From Apostichopus japonicus (Eukaryota; Echinodermata; Holothuroidea; Aspidochirotida; Stichopodidae), in contig NC_092577.1 in NCBI RefSeq assembly GCF_037975245.1, forward strand, positions 26,597,398-26,661,397: a DNA stretch of 64,000 nt. Direction: 5' to 3'. Positions within the stretch are counted from its first letter, which is position 1, and each line of letters begins with the position of its first letter. Positions 30,023-45,690 of the stretch are shown piece by piece. The notes beneath the pieces are model-generated. The model saw nothing but the letters and a program-made list of their open reading frames with translations, ran no database searches and was not told where the DNA came from. Made by a program: the position numbers and the translations under genes.

Positions 30023-33000
30023 GGTACCGCATATTCGATTTTTCGTTTTCGCACGTTCGATTTATCGGTACCGCACATTCGATTTATCGGTCCCACACAA
30101 TCTATTTATCAGTACCGCACATTCGATTTATCGGTAACGCACATTCGATTTATCGTTTTCGCACGTTCGATTTATCGATACCGCACATTCGATTTATCGG
30201 TATCGCAAATTCGATTAATCGGTATCGCACATTCGATTAAACGGTTTCGCACATTCGATTTATCGGTAACAAACGTTCGATTTATCGGTACCGCACATTC
30301 GATTTATCGGCACCGCACATTCTATTTATCGGTACCGCAATATCGATTTATCGGTATCGCACATTCGATTTATCGGTACCGCACATTCGATTTATCGGTA
30401 TCGCAATATCGATTTATCGGTACCGCACATTCGATTTATCGGTATCGCAAATTCGGATAAATAGGTATCGCACATTCGATTAAACGGTATCGCAAATTCT
30501 ATTTATCGGTATCGCAAATTCGATTAATCGGTATCGCACATTCGATTAAACGGTATCGCACATTCGATTTATCGGTAACAAACGTTCGATTTATCGGCAC
30601 CGCACATTCGATTTATCGGCACCGCACATTCGATTTATCGGTACCGCACATTCGATTTATCGGCACCGCACTTTCGATTTATCGGTACCGCACATTCAAT
30701 TAATCGGTATCGCAAATTCGATTAATCGGTATTGCACATTCGATTAAACGGTATCGCACATTCGATTTATCGGTAACGCACATTCGATTTATCGGTACCG
30801 CACCTTCGATTCATCAGTACCGCACATTCGACTTATCGGTATCGTAAATTTAATAATCGGTATCGAGCATTCGATTTATCGGTATCGCACCTTCGATTTA
30901 TGGGTCCCGCACAATCGATTTATAGGTATCGCAATATCGATTAATCGGTCTCGCACATTCTATTTATCGGTACCGCACTTTCGATTTATCGGTACCACAT
31001 ATTCGATATTTCGTTTTCGCACGTTCGATTTATCGGTACCGCACATTCGATTTATCGGTCCCACACAATCGATTTATCAGTACCGCACATTCGACTTATC
31101 GATATCGTAAATTCAATTGATCGGTATCGCGCATTCGATTTATCGGTATCGCACATTCGATTTATCGGCACCGCACATTCGATTTATCGGTACCGAAATA
31201 TCGATTTATCGGTATCGCACATTCGATTTATCGGTACCGCACATTCGATTTATCGGTACTGCACATTCGATTTATCGGTATCGCATATTCGATTAATCGG
31301 TACCGCACATTCGATTTATCGGTACCGCACATTCGATTTATCGGTATCGCAAATTCGGATAAATAGGTATCGCACATTCGATTAAACGGTATCGCACATT
31401 CGATTTATCGGTATCGCAAATTCGGATAAATAGGTATCGCACATTCGATTAAACGGTATCGCACATTCGATTGATCGGTACCGCAATATCGATTTATCGG
31501 TATCGCACATTCTATTTATCGGTATCGTACATTCGAATTACCGATATCGCACATTCCATTTATCGGCACCGCACATTCGATTTATCGGTACCGCACATTC
31601 GATTTATCGCTACCGCACATTCGATTTATCGGTACCGCACATTCGATTTATCGGTACCGCACAATCGATTTATCGGTACCGCACATTCCATTTATCGGTA
31701 TCGTACGTTCGATTTATCGTTTTCGCACGTTCGATTTATCGATACCGCACATTCGATTTATCGGTCCCGCACAATCGATTTATACCGCACATTCGACTTA
31801 TCGGTATCGTAAATTTAATTATCGGTATCGCGCATTCGATTTATCGGTATCGCACCTTCGATTTATGGGTCCCGCACAATCGATTTATAGGTATCACAAT
31901 ATCGATTAATCGGTCTCGCACATTCGAATTATCGGTACCGCACTTTCGATTTATTGGTACCGCATATTCGATTTTTCGTTTTCGCACGTTCGATTTATCG
32001 GTACCGCACATTCGATTTATCGGTCCCACACAATCTATTTATCAGTACCGTACATTCGATTTATCGGTAACGCACATTCGATTTATCGTTTTCGCACGTT
32101 CGATTTATCGATACCGCACATTCGATTTATCGGTATCGCAAATTCGATTAATCGGTATCGCACATTCGATTAAACGGTTTCGCACATTCGATTTATCGGT
32201 AACAAACGTTCGATTTATCGGTACCGCACATTCGATTTATCGGCACCGCACATTCTATTTATCGGTACCGCAATATCGATTTATCGGTATCGCACATTCG
32301 ATTTATCGGTACCGCACATTCGATTTATCGGTATCGCAATATCGATTTATCGGTACCGCACATTCGATTTATCGGTATCGCCAATTCGGATAAATAGGTA
32401 TCGCACATTCGATTAAACGGTATCGCACATTCGATTTATCGGTACCGCAATATCGATTTATCGGTATCGCACATTCTATTTATCGGTATCGTACATTCGA
32501 ATTACCGATATCGCACATTCCATTTATCGGCACCGCACATTCGATTTATCGGTACCGCACATTCTATTTATCGGTATCGCACAATCGATTAATCGGTCTC
32601 GTACATTCGATTGATCGGTAGCGCACAATCGATTTATCGGTATCGCACATTCCATTTATTGGCACTGCACATCCGATTTATCGGTATCGCACATTCGATT
32701 TATCGCTACCGCACATTCGATTTATCGGTACCGCACATTCGATTTATCGGTACCGCACAATCGATTTATCGGTACCGCACATTCCATTTATCGGTATCGT
32801 ACGTTCGATTTATCGTTTTCGCACGTTCGATTTATCGATACCGCACATTCGATTTATCGGTCCCGCACAATCGATTTATACCGCACATTCTATTTATCGG
32901 TACCGCAATATCGATTTATCGGTATCGCACATTCGATTTATCGGTACCGCACATTCGATTTATCGGTATCGCAATATCGATTTATCGGTACCGCACTTTC

Positions 33001-36000
33001 GATTTATCGGTATCGCAAATTCGGATAAATAGGTATCGCACATTCGATTAAACGGTATCGCACATTCGATTTATCGGTATCGCAAATTCGGATAAATAGG
33101 TATCGCACATTCGATTAAACGGTATCGCACATTCGATTTATCGGTACCGCAATATCGATTGATCGGTATCGCACATTCTATTTATCGGTATCGTACATTC
33201 GAATTACCGATATCGCACATTCCATTTATCGGCACCGCACATTCGATTTATCGGTACCGCACATTCTATTTATCGGTATCGCACAATCGATTAATCGGTC
33301 TCGTACATTCGATTGATCGGTAGCGCACAATCGATTTATCGGTATCGCACATTCCATTTATTGGCACTGCACATCCGATTAATCGGTATCGCACATTCGA
33401 TTTATCGCTACCGCACATTCGATTTATCGGTACCGCACATTCGATTTATCGGTACCGCACAATCGATTTATCGGTACCGCACATTCCATTTATCGGTATC
33501 GTACGTTCGATTTATCGTTTTCGCACGTTCGATTTATCGATACCGCACATTCGATTTATCGGTCCCGCACAATCGATTTATACCGCACATTCGACTTATC
33601 GGTATCGTAAATTTAATTATCGGTAACGCGCATTCGATTTATCGGTACCGCACATTCGATTTATCGGTATCGCATATTCGATTAATCGGTACCGCACATT
33701 CGATTTATCGGTACCGCACTTTCGATTTATCGGTATCGCAAATTCGGATAAATAGGTATCGCACATTCGATTAAACGGTATCGCACATTCGATTTATCGG
33801 TATCGCAAATTCGGATAAATAGGTATCGCACATTCGATTAAACGGTATCGCACATTCGATTTATCGGTACCGCAATATCGATTTATCGGTATCGCGAATT
33901 CGATTTATCGGTACCGCACATTCGATTAATCGGTACCGCAATATCGATTTATTGGTATCGCACATTCGATTGACCGGTATCTTACATTCGATTTATCGGC
34001 ATCGCACATTCGATTTATCGGTACCGCAATATCGATTTATCGGTATGGCACATTCGATTTATCGGTACGGTACCTCACATCGATTTATCGGTATCGCAAA
34101 TTCGATTAATCGGTATCGCACATTCGATTAAACGGTATCACATTCGATTTATCGGTAACGCACATTCGATTTATCGGTATCGCACCTTCGATTTTTCGTT
34201 CCCGCACAATCGATTTATCGGTACCGCACATTCGATTAATCGGTCTCGCACATTCGATTTATCGGTAGCGCACATTCGATTTATCGGTACCGCAATATCG
34301 ATTTATCGGTATCGCACATTCCATTGATCGGCACCGCACATTCGATTTATCGGTACCGCAATATCGATTTATCGGTCCCGCACAATCGATTTATAGGTAT
34401 CGCACATTCGATTAATCGGTCTCGCACATTCGATTTATCGGCACCGCACATTCGATTTATCGGTACCGCACATTCGATTTATCGGTACCGCACATTCGAT
34501 TTATCGGTATCGCAAATTCGATTAATAGGTATCGCACATTCGATTAAACGGTATCGCACATTCGATTTATCGGTAACGCACTTTCGATTTATCGGTCCCG
34601 CACATTCGATTTATCGGTACCGTACATTCTATTTATCGGTATCGCACAATCGATTAATAGGTCTCGCACGTTCGATTTATCGGTATCGCACATTCCATTA
34701 TTGGTATCGCACATTCGATTTATCGGTATCGTGAATTCGATTTATCGGTACCGCACATTCGATTTATCGGTACCGCAATAACGATTTATCGGTATGGCAC
34801 ATTCGATTTATCGGTACGGTACCGCAAATTCTATTTATCGGTATCGCAAATTCGATTAATCGGTATCGCACATTCGATTAAACGGTATCGCACATTCGAT
34901 TTATCGGTAACAAACGTTCGATTTATCGGCACCGCACATTCGATTTATCGGCACCGCACATTCGATTTATCGGTACCGCACATTCAATTAATCGGTATCG
35001 CAAATTCGATTAATCGGTATTGCACATTCGATTAAACGGTATCGCACATTCGATTTATCGGTAACGCACATTCGATTTATCGGTACCGCACCTTCGATTC
35101 ATCAGTACCGCACATTCGACTTATCGGTATCGTAAATTTAATAATCGGTATCGAGCATTCGATTTATCGGTATCGCACCTTCGATTTATGGGTCCCGCAC
35201 AATCGATTTATAGGTATCGCAATATCGATTAATCGGTCTCGCACATTCTATTTATCGGTACCGCACTTTCGATTTATTGGTACCACATATTCGATATTTC
35301 GTTTTCGCACGTTCGATTTATCGGTACCGCACATTCGATTTATCGGTCCCACACAATCGATTTATCAGTACCGCACATTCGACTTATCGATATCGTAAAT
35401 TCAATTGATCGGTATCGCGCATTCGATTTATCGGTATCGCACATTCGATTTATCGGCACCGCACATTCGATTTATCGGTATCGCAAATTCGGATAAATAG
35501 GTATCGCACATTCGATTAAACGGTATCGCACATTCGATTTATCGGTATCGCAAATTCGGATAAATAGGTATCGCACATTCGATTAAACGGTATCGCACAT
35601 TCGATTGATCGGTACCGCAATATCGATTTATCGGTATCGCGAATTCGATTTATCGGTACCGCACATTCGATTAATCGGTACCGCAATATCGATTTATTGG
35701 TATCGCACATTCGATTGACCGGTATCGCACATTCGATTTATCGGCATCGCACATTCGATTTATCGGTACCGCAATATCGATTTATCGGTATGGCACATTC
35801 GATTTATCGGTACGGTACCTCACATCGATTTATCGGTATCGCAAATTCGATTAATCGGTATCGCACATTCGATTAAACGGTATCGCACATTCGATTTATC
35901 GGTAACGCACATTCGATTTATCGGTATCGCACCTTCGATTTTTCGTTCCCGCACAATCGATTTATCGGTACCGCACATTCGATTAATCGGTCTCGCACAT

Positions 36001-38149
36001 TCGATTTATCGGTAGCGCACATTCGATTTATCGGTACCGCAATATCGATTTATCGGTATCGCACATTCCATTGATCGGCACCGCACATTCGATTTATCGG
36101 TACCGCAATATCGATTTATCGGTCCCGCACAATCGATTTATAGGTATCGCACATTCGATTAATCGGTCTCGCACATTCGATTTATCGGCACCGCACATTC
36201 GATTTATCGGTACCGCACATTCGATTTATCGGTACCGCACATTCGATTTATCGGTATCGCAAATTCGATTAATAGGTATCGCACATTCGATTAAACGGTA
36301 TCGCACATTCGATTTATCGGTAACGCACTTTCGATTTATCGGTCCCGCACATTCGATTTATCGGCACCGCACATTCTATTTATCGGTATCGCACAATCGA
36401 TTAATAGGTCTCGCACGTTCGATTTATCGGTATCGCACATTCCATTATTGGTATCGCACATTCGATTTATCGGTATCGTGAATTCGATTTATCGGTACCG
36501 CACATTCGATTTATCGGTACCGCAATAACGATTTATCGGTATGGCACATTCGATTTATCGGTACGGTACCGCAAATTCTATTTATCGGTATCGCAAATTC
36601 GATTAATCGGTATCGCACATTCGATTAAACGGTATCGCACATTCGATTTATCGGTAACAAACGTTCGATTTATCGGCACCGCACATTCGATTTATCGGCA
36701 CCGCACATTCGATTTATCGGTACCGCACATTCGATTTATCGGCACCGCACTTTCGATTTATCGGTACCGCACATTCAATTAATCGGTATCGCAAATTCGA
36801 TTAATCGGTATTGCACATTCGATTAAACGGTATCGCACATTCGATTTATCGGTAACGCACATTCGATTTATCGGTACCGCACCTTCGATTCATCAGTACC
36901 GCACATTCGACTTATCGGTATCGTAAATTTAATAATCGGTATCGAGCATTCGATTTATCGGTATCGCACCTTCGATTTATGGGTCCCGCACAATCGATTT
37001 ATAGGTATCGCAATATCGATTAATCGGTCTCGCACATTCTATTTATCGGTACCGCACTTTCGATTTATTGGTACCACATATTCGATATTTCGTTTTCGCA
37101 CGTTCGATTTATCGGTACCGCACATTCGATTTATCGGTCCCACACAATCGATTTATCAGTACCGCACATTCGACTTATCGATATCGTAAATTCAATTGAT
37201 CGGTATCGCGCATTCGATTTATCGGTATCGCACATTCGATTTATCGGCACCGCACATTCGATTTATCGGTATCGCAAATTCGGATAAATAGGTATCGCAC
37301 ATTCGATTAAACGGTATCGCACATTCGATTTATCGGTATCGCAAATTCGGATAAATAGGTATCGCACATTCGATTAAACGGTATCGCACATTCGATTGAT
37401 CGGTACCGCAATATCGATTTATCGGTATCGCACATTCTATTTATCGGTATCGTACATTCGAATTACCGATATCGCACATTCCATTTATCGGCACCGCACA
37501 TTCGATTTATCGGTACCGCACATTCGATTTATCGCTACCGCACATTCGATTTATCGGTACCGCACATTCCATTTATCGGTATCGTACGTTCGATTTATCG
37601 TTTTCGCACGTTCGATTTATCGATACCGCACATTCGATTTATCGGTCCCGCACAATCGATTTATACCGCACATTCGACTTATCGGTATCGTAAATTTAAT
37701 TATCGGTATCGCGCATTCGATTTATCGGTATCGCACCTTCGATTTATGGGTCCCGCACAATCGATTTATAGGTATCACAATATCGATTAATCGGTCTCGC
37801 ACATTCGAATTATCGGTACCGCACTTTCGATTTATTGGTACCGCATATTCGATTTTTCGTTTTCGCACGTTCGATTTATCGGTACCGCACATTCGATTTA
37901 TCGGTCCCACACAATCTATTTATCAGTACCGCACATTCGATTTATCGGTAACGCACATTCGATTTATCGTTTTCGCACGTTCGATTTATCGATACCGCAC
38001 ATTCGATTTATCGGTATCGCAAATTCGATTAATCGGTATCGCACATTCGATTAAACGGTTTCGCACATTCGATTTATCGGTAACAAACGTTCGATTTATC
38101 GGTACCGCACATTCGATTTATCGGCACCGCACATTCTATTTATCGGTAC

Positions 38150-41100
38150 CGCAATATCGATTTATCGGTATCGCACATTCGATTTATCGGTACCGCACAT
38201 TCGATTTATCGGTATCGCAATATCGATTTATCGGTACCGCACATTCGATTTATCGGTATCGCAAATTCGGATAAATAGGTATCGCACATTCGATTAAACG
38301 GTATCGCACATTCGATTTATCGGTATCGCAAATTCGGATAAATAGGTATCGCACATTCGATTAAACGGTATCGCACATTCGATTTATCGGTACCGCAATA
38401 TCGATTTATCGGTATCGCACATTCTATTTATCGGTATCGTACATTCGAATTACCGATATCGCACATTCCATTTATCGGCACCGCACATTCGATTTATCGG
38501 TACCGCACATTCTATTTATCGGTATCGCACAATCGATTAATCGGTCTCGTACATTCGATTGATCGGTAGCGCACAATCGATTTATCGGTATCGCACATTC
38601 CATTTATTGGCACTGCACATCCGATTTATCGGTATCGCACATTCGATTTATCGCTACCGCACATTCGATTTATCGGTACCGCACATTCGATTTATCGGTA
38701 CCGCACAATCGATTTATCGGTACCGCACATTCCATTTATCGGTATCGTACGTTCGATTTATCGTTTTCGCACGTTCGATTTATCGATACCGCACATTCGA
38801 TTTATCGGTCCCGCACAATCGATTTATACCGCACATTCTATTTATCGGTACCGCAATATCGATTTATCGGTATCGCACATTCGATTTATCGGTACCGCAC
38901 ATTCGATTTATCGGTATCGCAATATCGATTTATCGGTACCGCACTTTCGATTTATCGGTATCGCAAATTCGGATAAATAGGTATCGCACATTCGATTAAA
39001 CGGTATCGCACATTCGATTTATCGGTATCGCAAATTCGGATAAATAGGTATCGCACATTCGATTAAACGGTATCGCACATTCGATTTATCGGTACCGCAA
39101 TATCGATTTATCGGTATCGCACATTCTATTTATCGGTATCGTACATTCGAATTACCGATATCGCACATTCCATTTATCGGCACCGCACATTCTATTTATC
39201 GGTATCGCACAATCGATTAATCGGTCTCGTACATTCGATTGATCGGTAGCGCACAATCGATTTATCGGTATCGCACATTCCATTTATTGGCACTGCACAT
39301 CCGATTTATCGGTATCGCACATTCGATTTATCGCTACCGCACATTCGATTTATCGGTACCGCACATTCGATTTATCGGTACCGCACAATCGATTTATCGG
39401 TACCGCACATTCCATTTATCGGTATCGTACGTTCGATTTATCGTTTTCGCACGTTCGATTTATCGATACCGCACATTCGATTTATCGGTCCCGCACAATC
39501 GATTTATACCGCACATTCGACTTATCGGTATCGTAAATTTAATTATCGGTATCGCGCATTCGATTTATCGGTACCGCACATTCGATTTATCGGTCCCACA
39601 CAATCTATTTATCAGTACCGCACATTCGATTTATCGGTAACGCACATTCGATTTATCGTTTTCGCACGTTCGATTTATCGATACCGCACATTCGATTTAT
39701 CGGTAACGCACATTCGATTTATCGGTACCGCACCTTCGATTCATCAGTACCGCACATTCGACTTATCGGTATCGTAAATTTAATAATCGGTATCGAGCAT
39801 TCGATTTATCGGTATCGCACCTTCGATTTATGGGTCCCGCACAATCGATTTATAGGTATCGCAATATCGATTAATCGGTCTCGCACATTCTATTTATCGG
39901 TACCGCACTTTCGATTTATTGGTACCACATATTCGATATTTCGTTTTCGCACGTTCGATTTATCGGTACCGCACATTCGATTTATCGGTCCCACACAATC
40001 GATTTATCAGTACCGCACATTCGACTTATCGATATCGTAAATTCAATTGATCGGTATCGCGCATTCGATTTATCGGTATCGCACATTCGATTTATCGGCA
40101 CCGCACATTCGATTTATCGGTATCGCAAATTCGGATAAATAGGTATCGCACATTCGATTAAACGGTATCGCACATTCGATTTATCGGTATTGCAAATTCG
40201 GATAAATAGGTATCGCACATTCGATTAAACGGTATCGCACATTCGATTGATCGGTACCGCAATATCGATTTATCGGTATCGCACATTCTATTTATCGGTA
40301 TCGTACATTCGAATTACCGATATCGCACATTCCATTTATCGGCACCGCACATTCGATTTATCGGTACCGCACATTCGATTTATCGCTACCGCACATTCGA
40401 TTTATCGGTACCGCACATTCGATTTATCGGTACCGCACAATCGATTTATCGGTACCGCACATTCCATTTATCGGTATCGTACGTTCGATTTATCGTTTTC
40501 GCACGTTCGATTTATCGATACCGCACATTCGATTTATCGGTCCCGCACAATCGATTTATACCGCACATTCGACTTATCGGTATCGTAAATTTAATTATCG
40601 GTATCGCGCATTCGATTTATCGGTATCGCACCTTCGATTTATGGGTCCCGCACAATCGATTTATAGGTATCACAATATCGATTAATCGGTCTCGCACATT
40701 CGAATTATCGGTACCGCACTTTCGATTTATTGGTACCGCATATTCGATTTTTCGTTTTCGCACGTTCGATTTATCGGTACCGCACATTCGATTTATCGGT
40801 CCCACACAATCTATTTATCAGTACCGCACATTCGATTTATCGGTAACGCACATTCGATTTATCGTTTTCGCACGTTCGATTTATCGATACCGCACATTCG
40901 ATTTATCGGTATCGCAAATTCGATTAATCGGTATCGCACATTCGATTAAACGGTTTCGCACATTCGATTTATCGGTAACAAACGTTCGATTTATCGGTAC
41001 CGCACATTCGATTTATCGGCACCGCACATTCTATTTATCGGTACCGCAATATCGATTTATCGGTATCGCACATTCGATTTATCGGTACCGCACATTCGAT

Positions 41101-44100
41101 TTATCGGTATCGCAATATCGATTTATCGGTACCGCACATTCGATTTATCGGTATCGCAAATTCGGATAAATAGGTATCGCACATTCGATTAAACGGTATC
41201 GCACATTCGATTTATCGGTATCGCAAATTCGGATAAATAGGTATCGCACATTCGATTAAACGGTATCGCACATTCGATTTATCGGTACCGCAATATCGAT
41301 TTATCGGTATCGCACATTCTATTTATCGGTATCGTACATTCGAATTACCGATATCGCACATTCCATTTATCGGCACCGCACATTCGATTTATCGGTACCG
41401 CACATTCTATTTATCGGTATCGCACAATCGATTAATCGGTCTCGTACATTCGATTGATCGGTAGCGCACAATCGATTTATCGGTATCGCACATTCCATTT
41501 ATTGGCACTGCACATCCGATTTATCGGTATCGCACATTCGATTTATCGCTACCGCACATTCGATTTATCGGTACCGCACATTCGATTTATCGGTACCGCA
41601 CAATCGAATTATCGGTACCGCACATTCCATTTATCGGTATCGTACGTTCGATTTATCGTTTTCGCACGTTCGATTTATACCGCACATTCGACTTATCGGT
41701 ATCGTAAATTTAATTATCGGTATCGCGCATTCGATTTATCGGTACCGCACATTCGATTTATCGGTCCCACACAATCTATTTATCAGTACCGCACATTCGA
41801 TTTATCGGTAACGCACATTCGATTTATCGTTTTCGCACGTTCGATTTATCGATACCGCACATTCGATTTATCGGTACCGCAATATCGATTTATCGGTATC
41901 GCACATTCGATTTATCGGTACCGCACATTCGATTTATCGGTATCGCAATATCGATTTATCGGTATCGCACATTCGATTTATCGGTACCGCACATTCGATT
42001 TATCGGTATCGCAATATCGATTTATCGGTACCGCACATTCGATTTATCGGTATCGCAAATTCGGATAAATAGGTATCGCACATTCGATTAAACGGTATCG
42101 CACATTCGATTTATCGGTATCGCAAATTCGGATAAATAGGTATCGCACATTCGATTAAACGGTATCGCACATTCGATTTATCGGTACCGCAATATCGATT
42201 TATCGGTATCGCACATTCTATTTATCGGTATCGTACATTCGAATTACCGATATCGCACATTCCATTTATCGGCACCGCACATTCGATTTATCGGTACCGC
42301 ACATTCTATTTATCGGTATCGCACAATCGATTAATCGGTCTCGTACATTCGATTGATCGGTAGCGCACAATCGATTTATCGGTATCGCACATTCCATTTA
42401 TTGGCACCGCACATCCGATTTATCGGTATCGCACATTCGATTTATCGCTACCGCACATTCGATTTATCGGTACCGCACATTCGATTTATCGGTACCGCAC
42501 AATCGATTTATCGGTACCGCACATTCCATTTATCGGTATCGTACGTTCGATTTATCGTTTTCGCACGTTCGATTTATCGATACCGCACATTCGATTTATC
42601 GGTCCCGCACAATCGATTTATACCGCACATTCTATTTATCGGTACCGCAATATCGATTTATCGGTATCGCACATTCGATTTATCGGTACCGCACATTCGA
42701 TTTATCGGTATCGCAATATCGATTTATCGGTACCGCACTTTCGATTTATCGGTATCGCAAATTCGGATAAATAGGTATCGCACATTCGATTAAACGGTAT
42801 CGCACATTCGATTTATCGGTATCGCAAATTCGGATAAATAGGTATCGCACATTCGATTAAACGGTATCGCACATTCGATTTATCGGTACCGCAATATCGA
42901 TTTATCGGTATCGCACATTCTATTTATCGGTATCGTACATTCGAATTACCGATATCGCACATTCCATTTATCGGCACCGCACATTCTATTTATCGGTATC
43001 GCACAATCGATTAATCGGTCTCGTACATTCGATTGATCGGTAGCGCACAATCGATTTATCGGTATCGCACATTCCATTTATTGGCACTGCACATCCGATT
43101 TATCGGTATCGCACATTCGATTTATCGCTACCGCACATTCGATTTATCGGTACCGCACATTCGATTTATCGGTACCGCACAATCGATTTATCGGTACCGC
43201 ACATTCCATTTATCGGTATCGTACGTTCGATTTATCGTTTTCGCACGTTCGATTTATCGATACCGCACATTCGATTTATCGGTCCCGCACAATCGATTTA
43301 TACCGCACATTCGACTTATCGGTATCGTAAATTTAATTATCGGTATCGCGCATTCGATTTATCGGTACCGCACATTCGATTTATCGGTCCCACACAATCT
43401 ATTTATCAGTACCGCACATTCGATTTATCGGTAACGCACATTCGATTTATCGTTTTCGCACGTTCGATTTATCGATACCGCACATTCGATTTATCGGTAA
43501 CGCACATTCGATTTATCGGTACCGCACCTTCGATTCATCAGTACCGCACATTCGACTTATCGGTATCGTAAATTTAATAATCGGTATCGAGCATTCGATT
43601 TATCGGTATCGCACCTTCGATTTATGGGTCCCGCACAATCGATTTATAGGTATCGCAATATCGATTAATCGGTCTCGCACATTCTATTTATCGGTACCGC
43701 ACTTTCGATTTATTGGTACCACATATTCGATATTTCGTTTTCGCACGTTCGATTTATCGGTACCGCACATTCGATTTATCGGTCCCACACAATCGATTTA
43801 TCAGTACCGCACATTCGACTTATCGATATCGTAAATTCAATTGATCGGTATCGCGCATTCGATTTATCGGTATCGCACATTCGATTTATCGGCACCGCAC
43901 ATTCGATTTATCGGTATCGCAAATTCGGATAAATAGGTATCGCACATTCGATTAAACGGTATCGCACATTCGATTTATCGGTATTGCAAATTCGGATAAA
44001 TAGGTATCGCACATTCGATTAAACGGTATCGCACATTCGATTGATCGGTACCGCAATATCGATTTATCGGTATCGCACATTCTATTTATCGGTATCGTAC

Positions 44101-45690
44101 ATTCGAATTACCGATATCGCACATTCCATTTATCGGCACCGCACATTCGATTTATCGGTACCGCACATTCGATTTATCGCTACCGCACATTCGATTTATC
44201 GGTACCGCACATTCGATTTATCGGTACCGCACAATCGATTTATCGGTACCGCACATTCCATTTATCGGTATCGTACGTTCGATTTATCGTTTTCGCACGT
44301 TCGATTTATCGATACCGCACATTCGATTTATCGGTCCCGCACAATCGATTTATACCGCACATTCGACTTATCGGTATCGTAAATTTAATTATCGGTATCG
44401 CGCATTCGATTTATCGGTATCGCACCTTCGATTTATGGGTCCCGCACAATCGATTTATAGGTATCACAATATCGATTAATCGGTCTCGCACATTCGAATT
44501 ATCGGTACCGCACTTTCGATTTATTGGTACCGCATATTCGATTTTTCGTTTTCGCACGTTCGATTTATCGGTACCGCACATTCGATTTATCGGTCCCACA
44601 CAATCTATTTATCAGTACCGCACATTCGATTTATCGGTAACGCACATTCGATTTATCGTTTTCGCACGTTCGATTTATCGATACCGCACATTCGATTTAT
44701 CGGTATCGCAAATTCGATTAATCGGTATCGCACATTCGATTAAACGGTTTCGCACATTCGATTTATCGGTAACAAACGTTCGATTTATCGGTACCGCACA
44801 TTCGATTTATCGGCACCGCACATTCTATTTATCGGTACCGCAATATCGATTTATCGGTATCGCACATTCGATTTATCGGTACCGCACATTCGATTTATCG
44901 GTATCGCAATATCGATTTATCGGTACCGCACATTCGATTTATCGGTATCGCAAATTCGGATAAATAGGTATCGCACATTCGATTAAACGGTATCGCACAT
45001 TCGATTTATCGGTATCGCAAATTCGGATAAATAGGTATCGCACATTCGATTAAACGGTATCGCACATTCGATTTATCGGTACCGCAATATCGATTTATCG
45101 GTATCGCACATTCTATTTATCGGTATCGTACATTCGAATTACCGATATCGCACATTCCATTTATCGGCACCGCACATTCGATTTATCGGTACCGCACATT
45201 CTATTTATCGGTATCGCACAATCGATTAATCGGTCTCGTACATTCGATTGATCGGTAGCGCACAATCGATTTATCGGTATCGCACATTCCATTTATTGGC
45301 ACTGCACATCCGATTTATCGGTATCGCACATTCGATTTATCGCTACCGCACATTCGATTTATCGGTACCGCACATTCGATTTATCGGTACCGCACAATCG
45401 AATTATCGGTACCGCACATTCCATTTATCGGTATCGTACGTTCGATTTATCGTTTTCGCACGTTCGATTTATCGATACCGCACATTCGATTTATCGGTCC
45501 CGCACAATCGATTTATACCGCACATTCGACTTATCGGTATCGTAAATTTAATTATCGGTATCGCGCATTCGATTTATCGGTACCGCACATTCGATTTATC
45601 GGTCCCACACAATCTATTTATCAGTACCGCACATTCGATTTATCGGTAACGCACATTCGATTTATCGTTTTCGCACGTTCGATTTATCGA
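38150..45690. repeat. 3,794-bp tandem duplication
   Basis: Marker variants repeat at a constant offset of 3,794 bp: 38559/42353, 39239/43033, 40247/44041, 40617/44411 and 41454/45248. Both copies also share the rarer 680-bp spacing (38559 to 39239, 42353 to 43033), where one 22-bp monomer is missing from the 702-bp unit. They share the single-base variants GGTATTGCAAATTCGG near 40187 and 43981 and CAATCGAATTATCGG near 41601 and 45395. After about 41670 the first copy lacks 44 bp present in the second. Confidence 0.88.
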
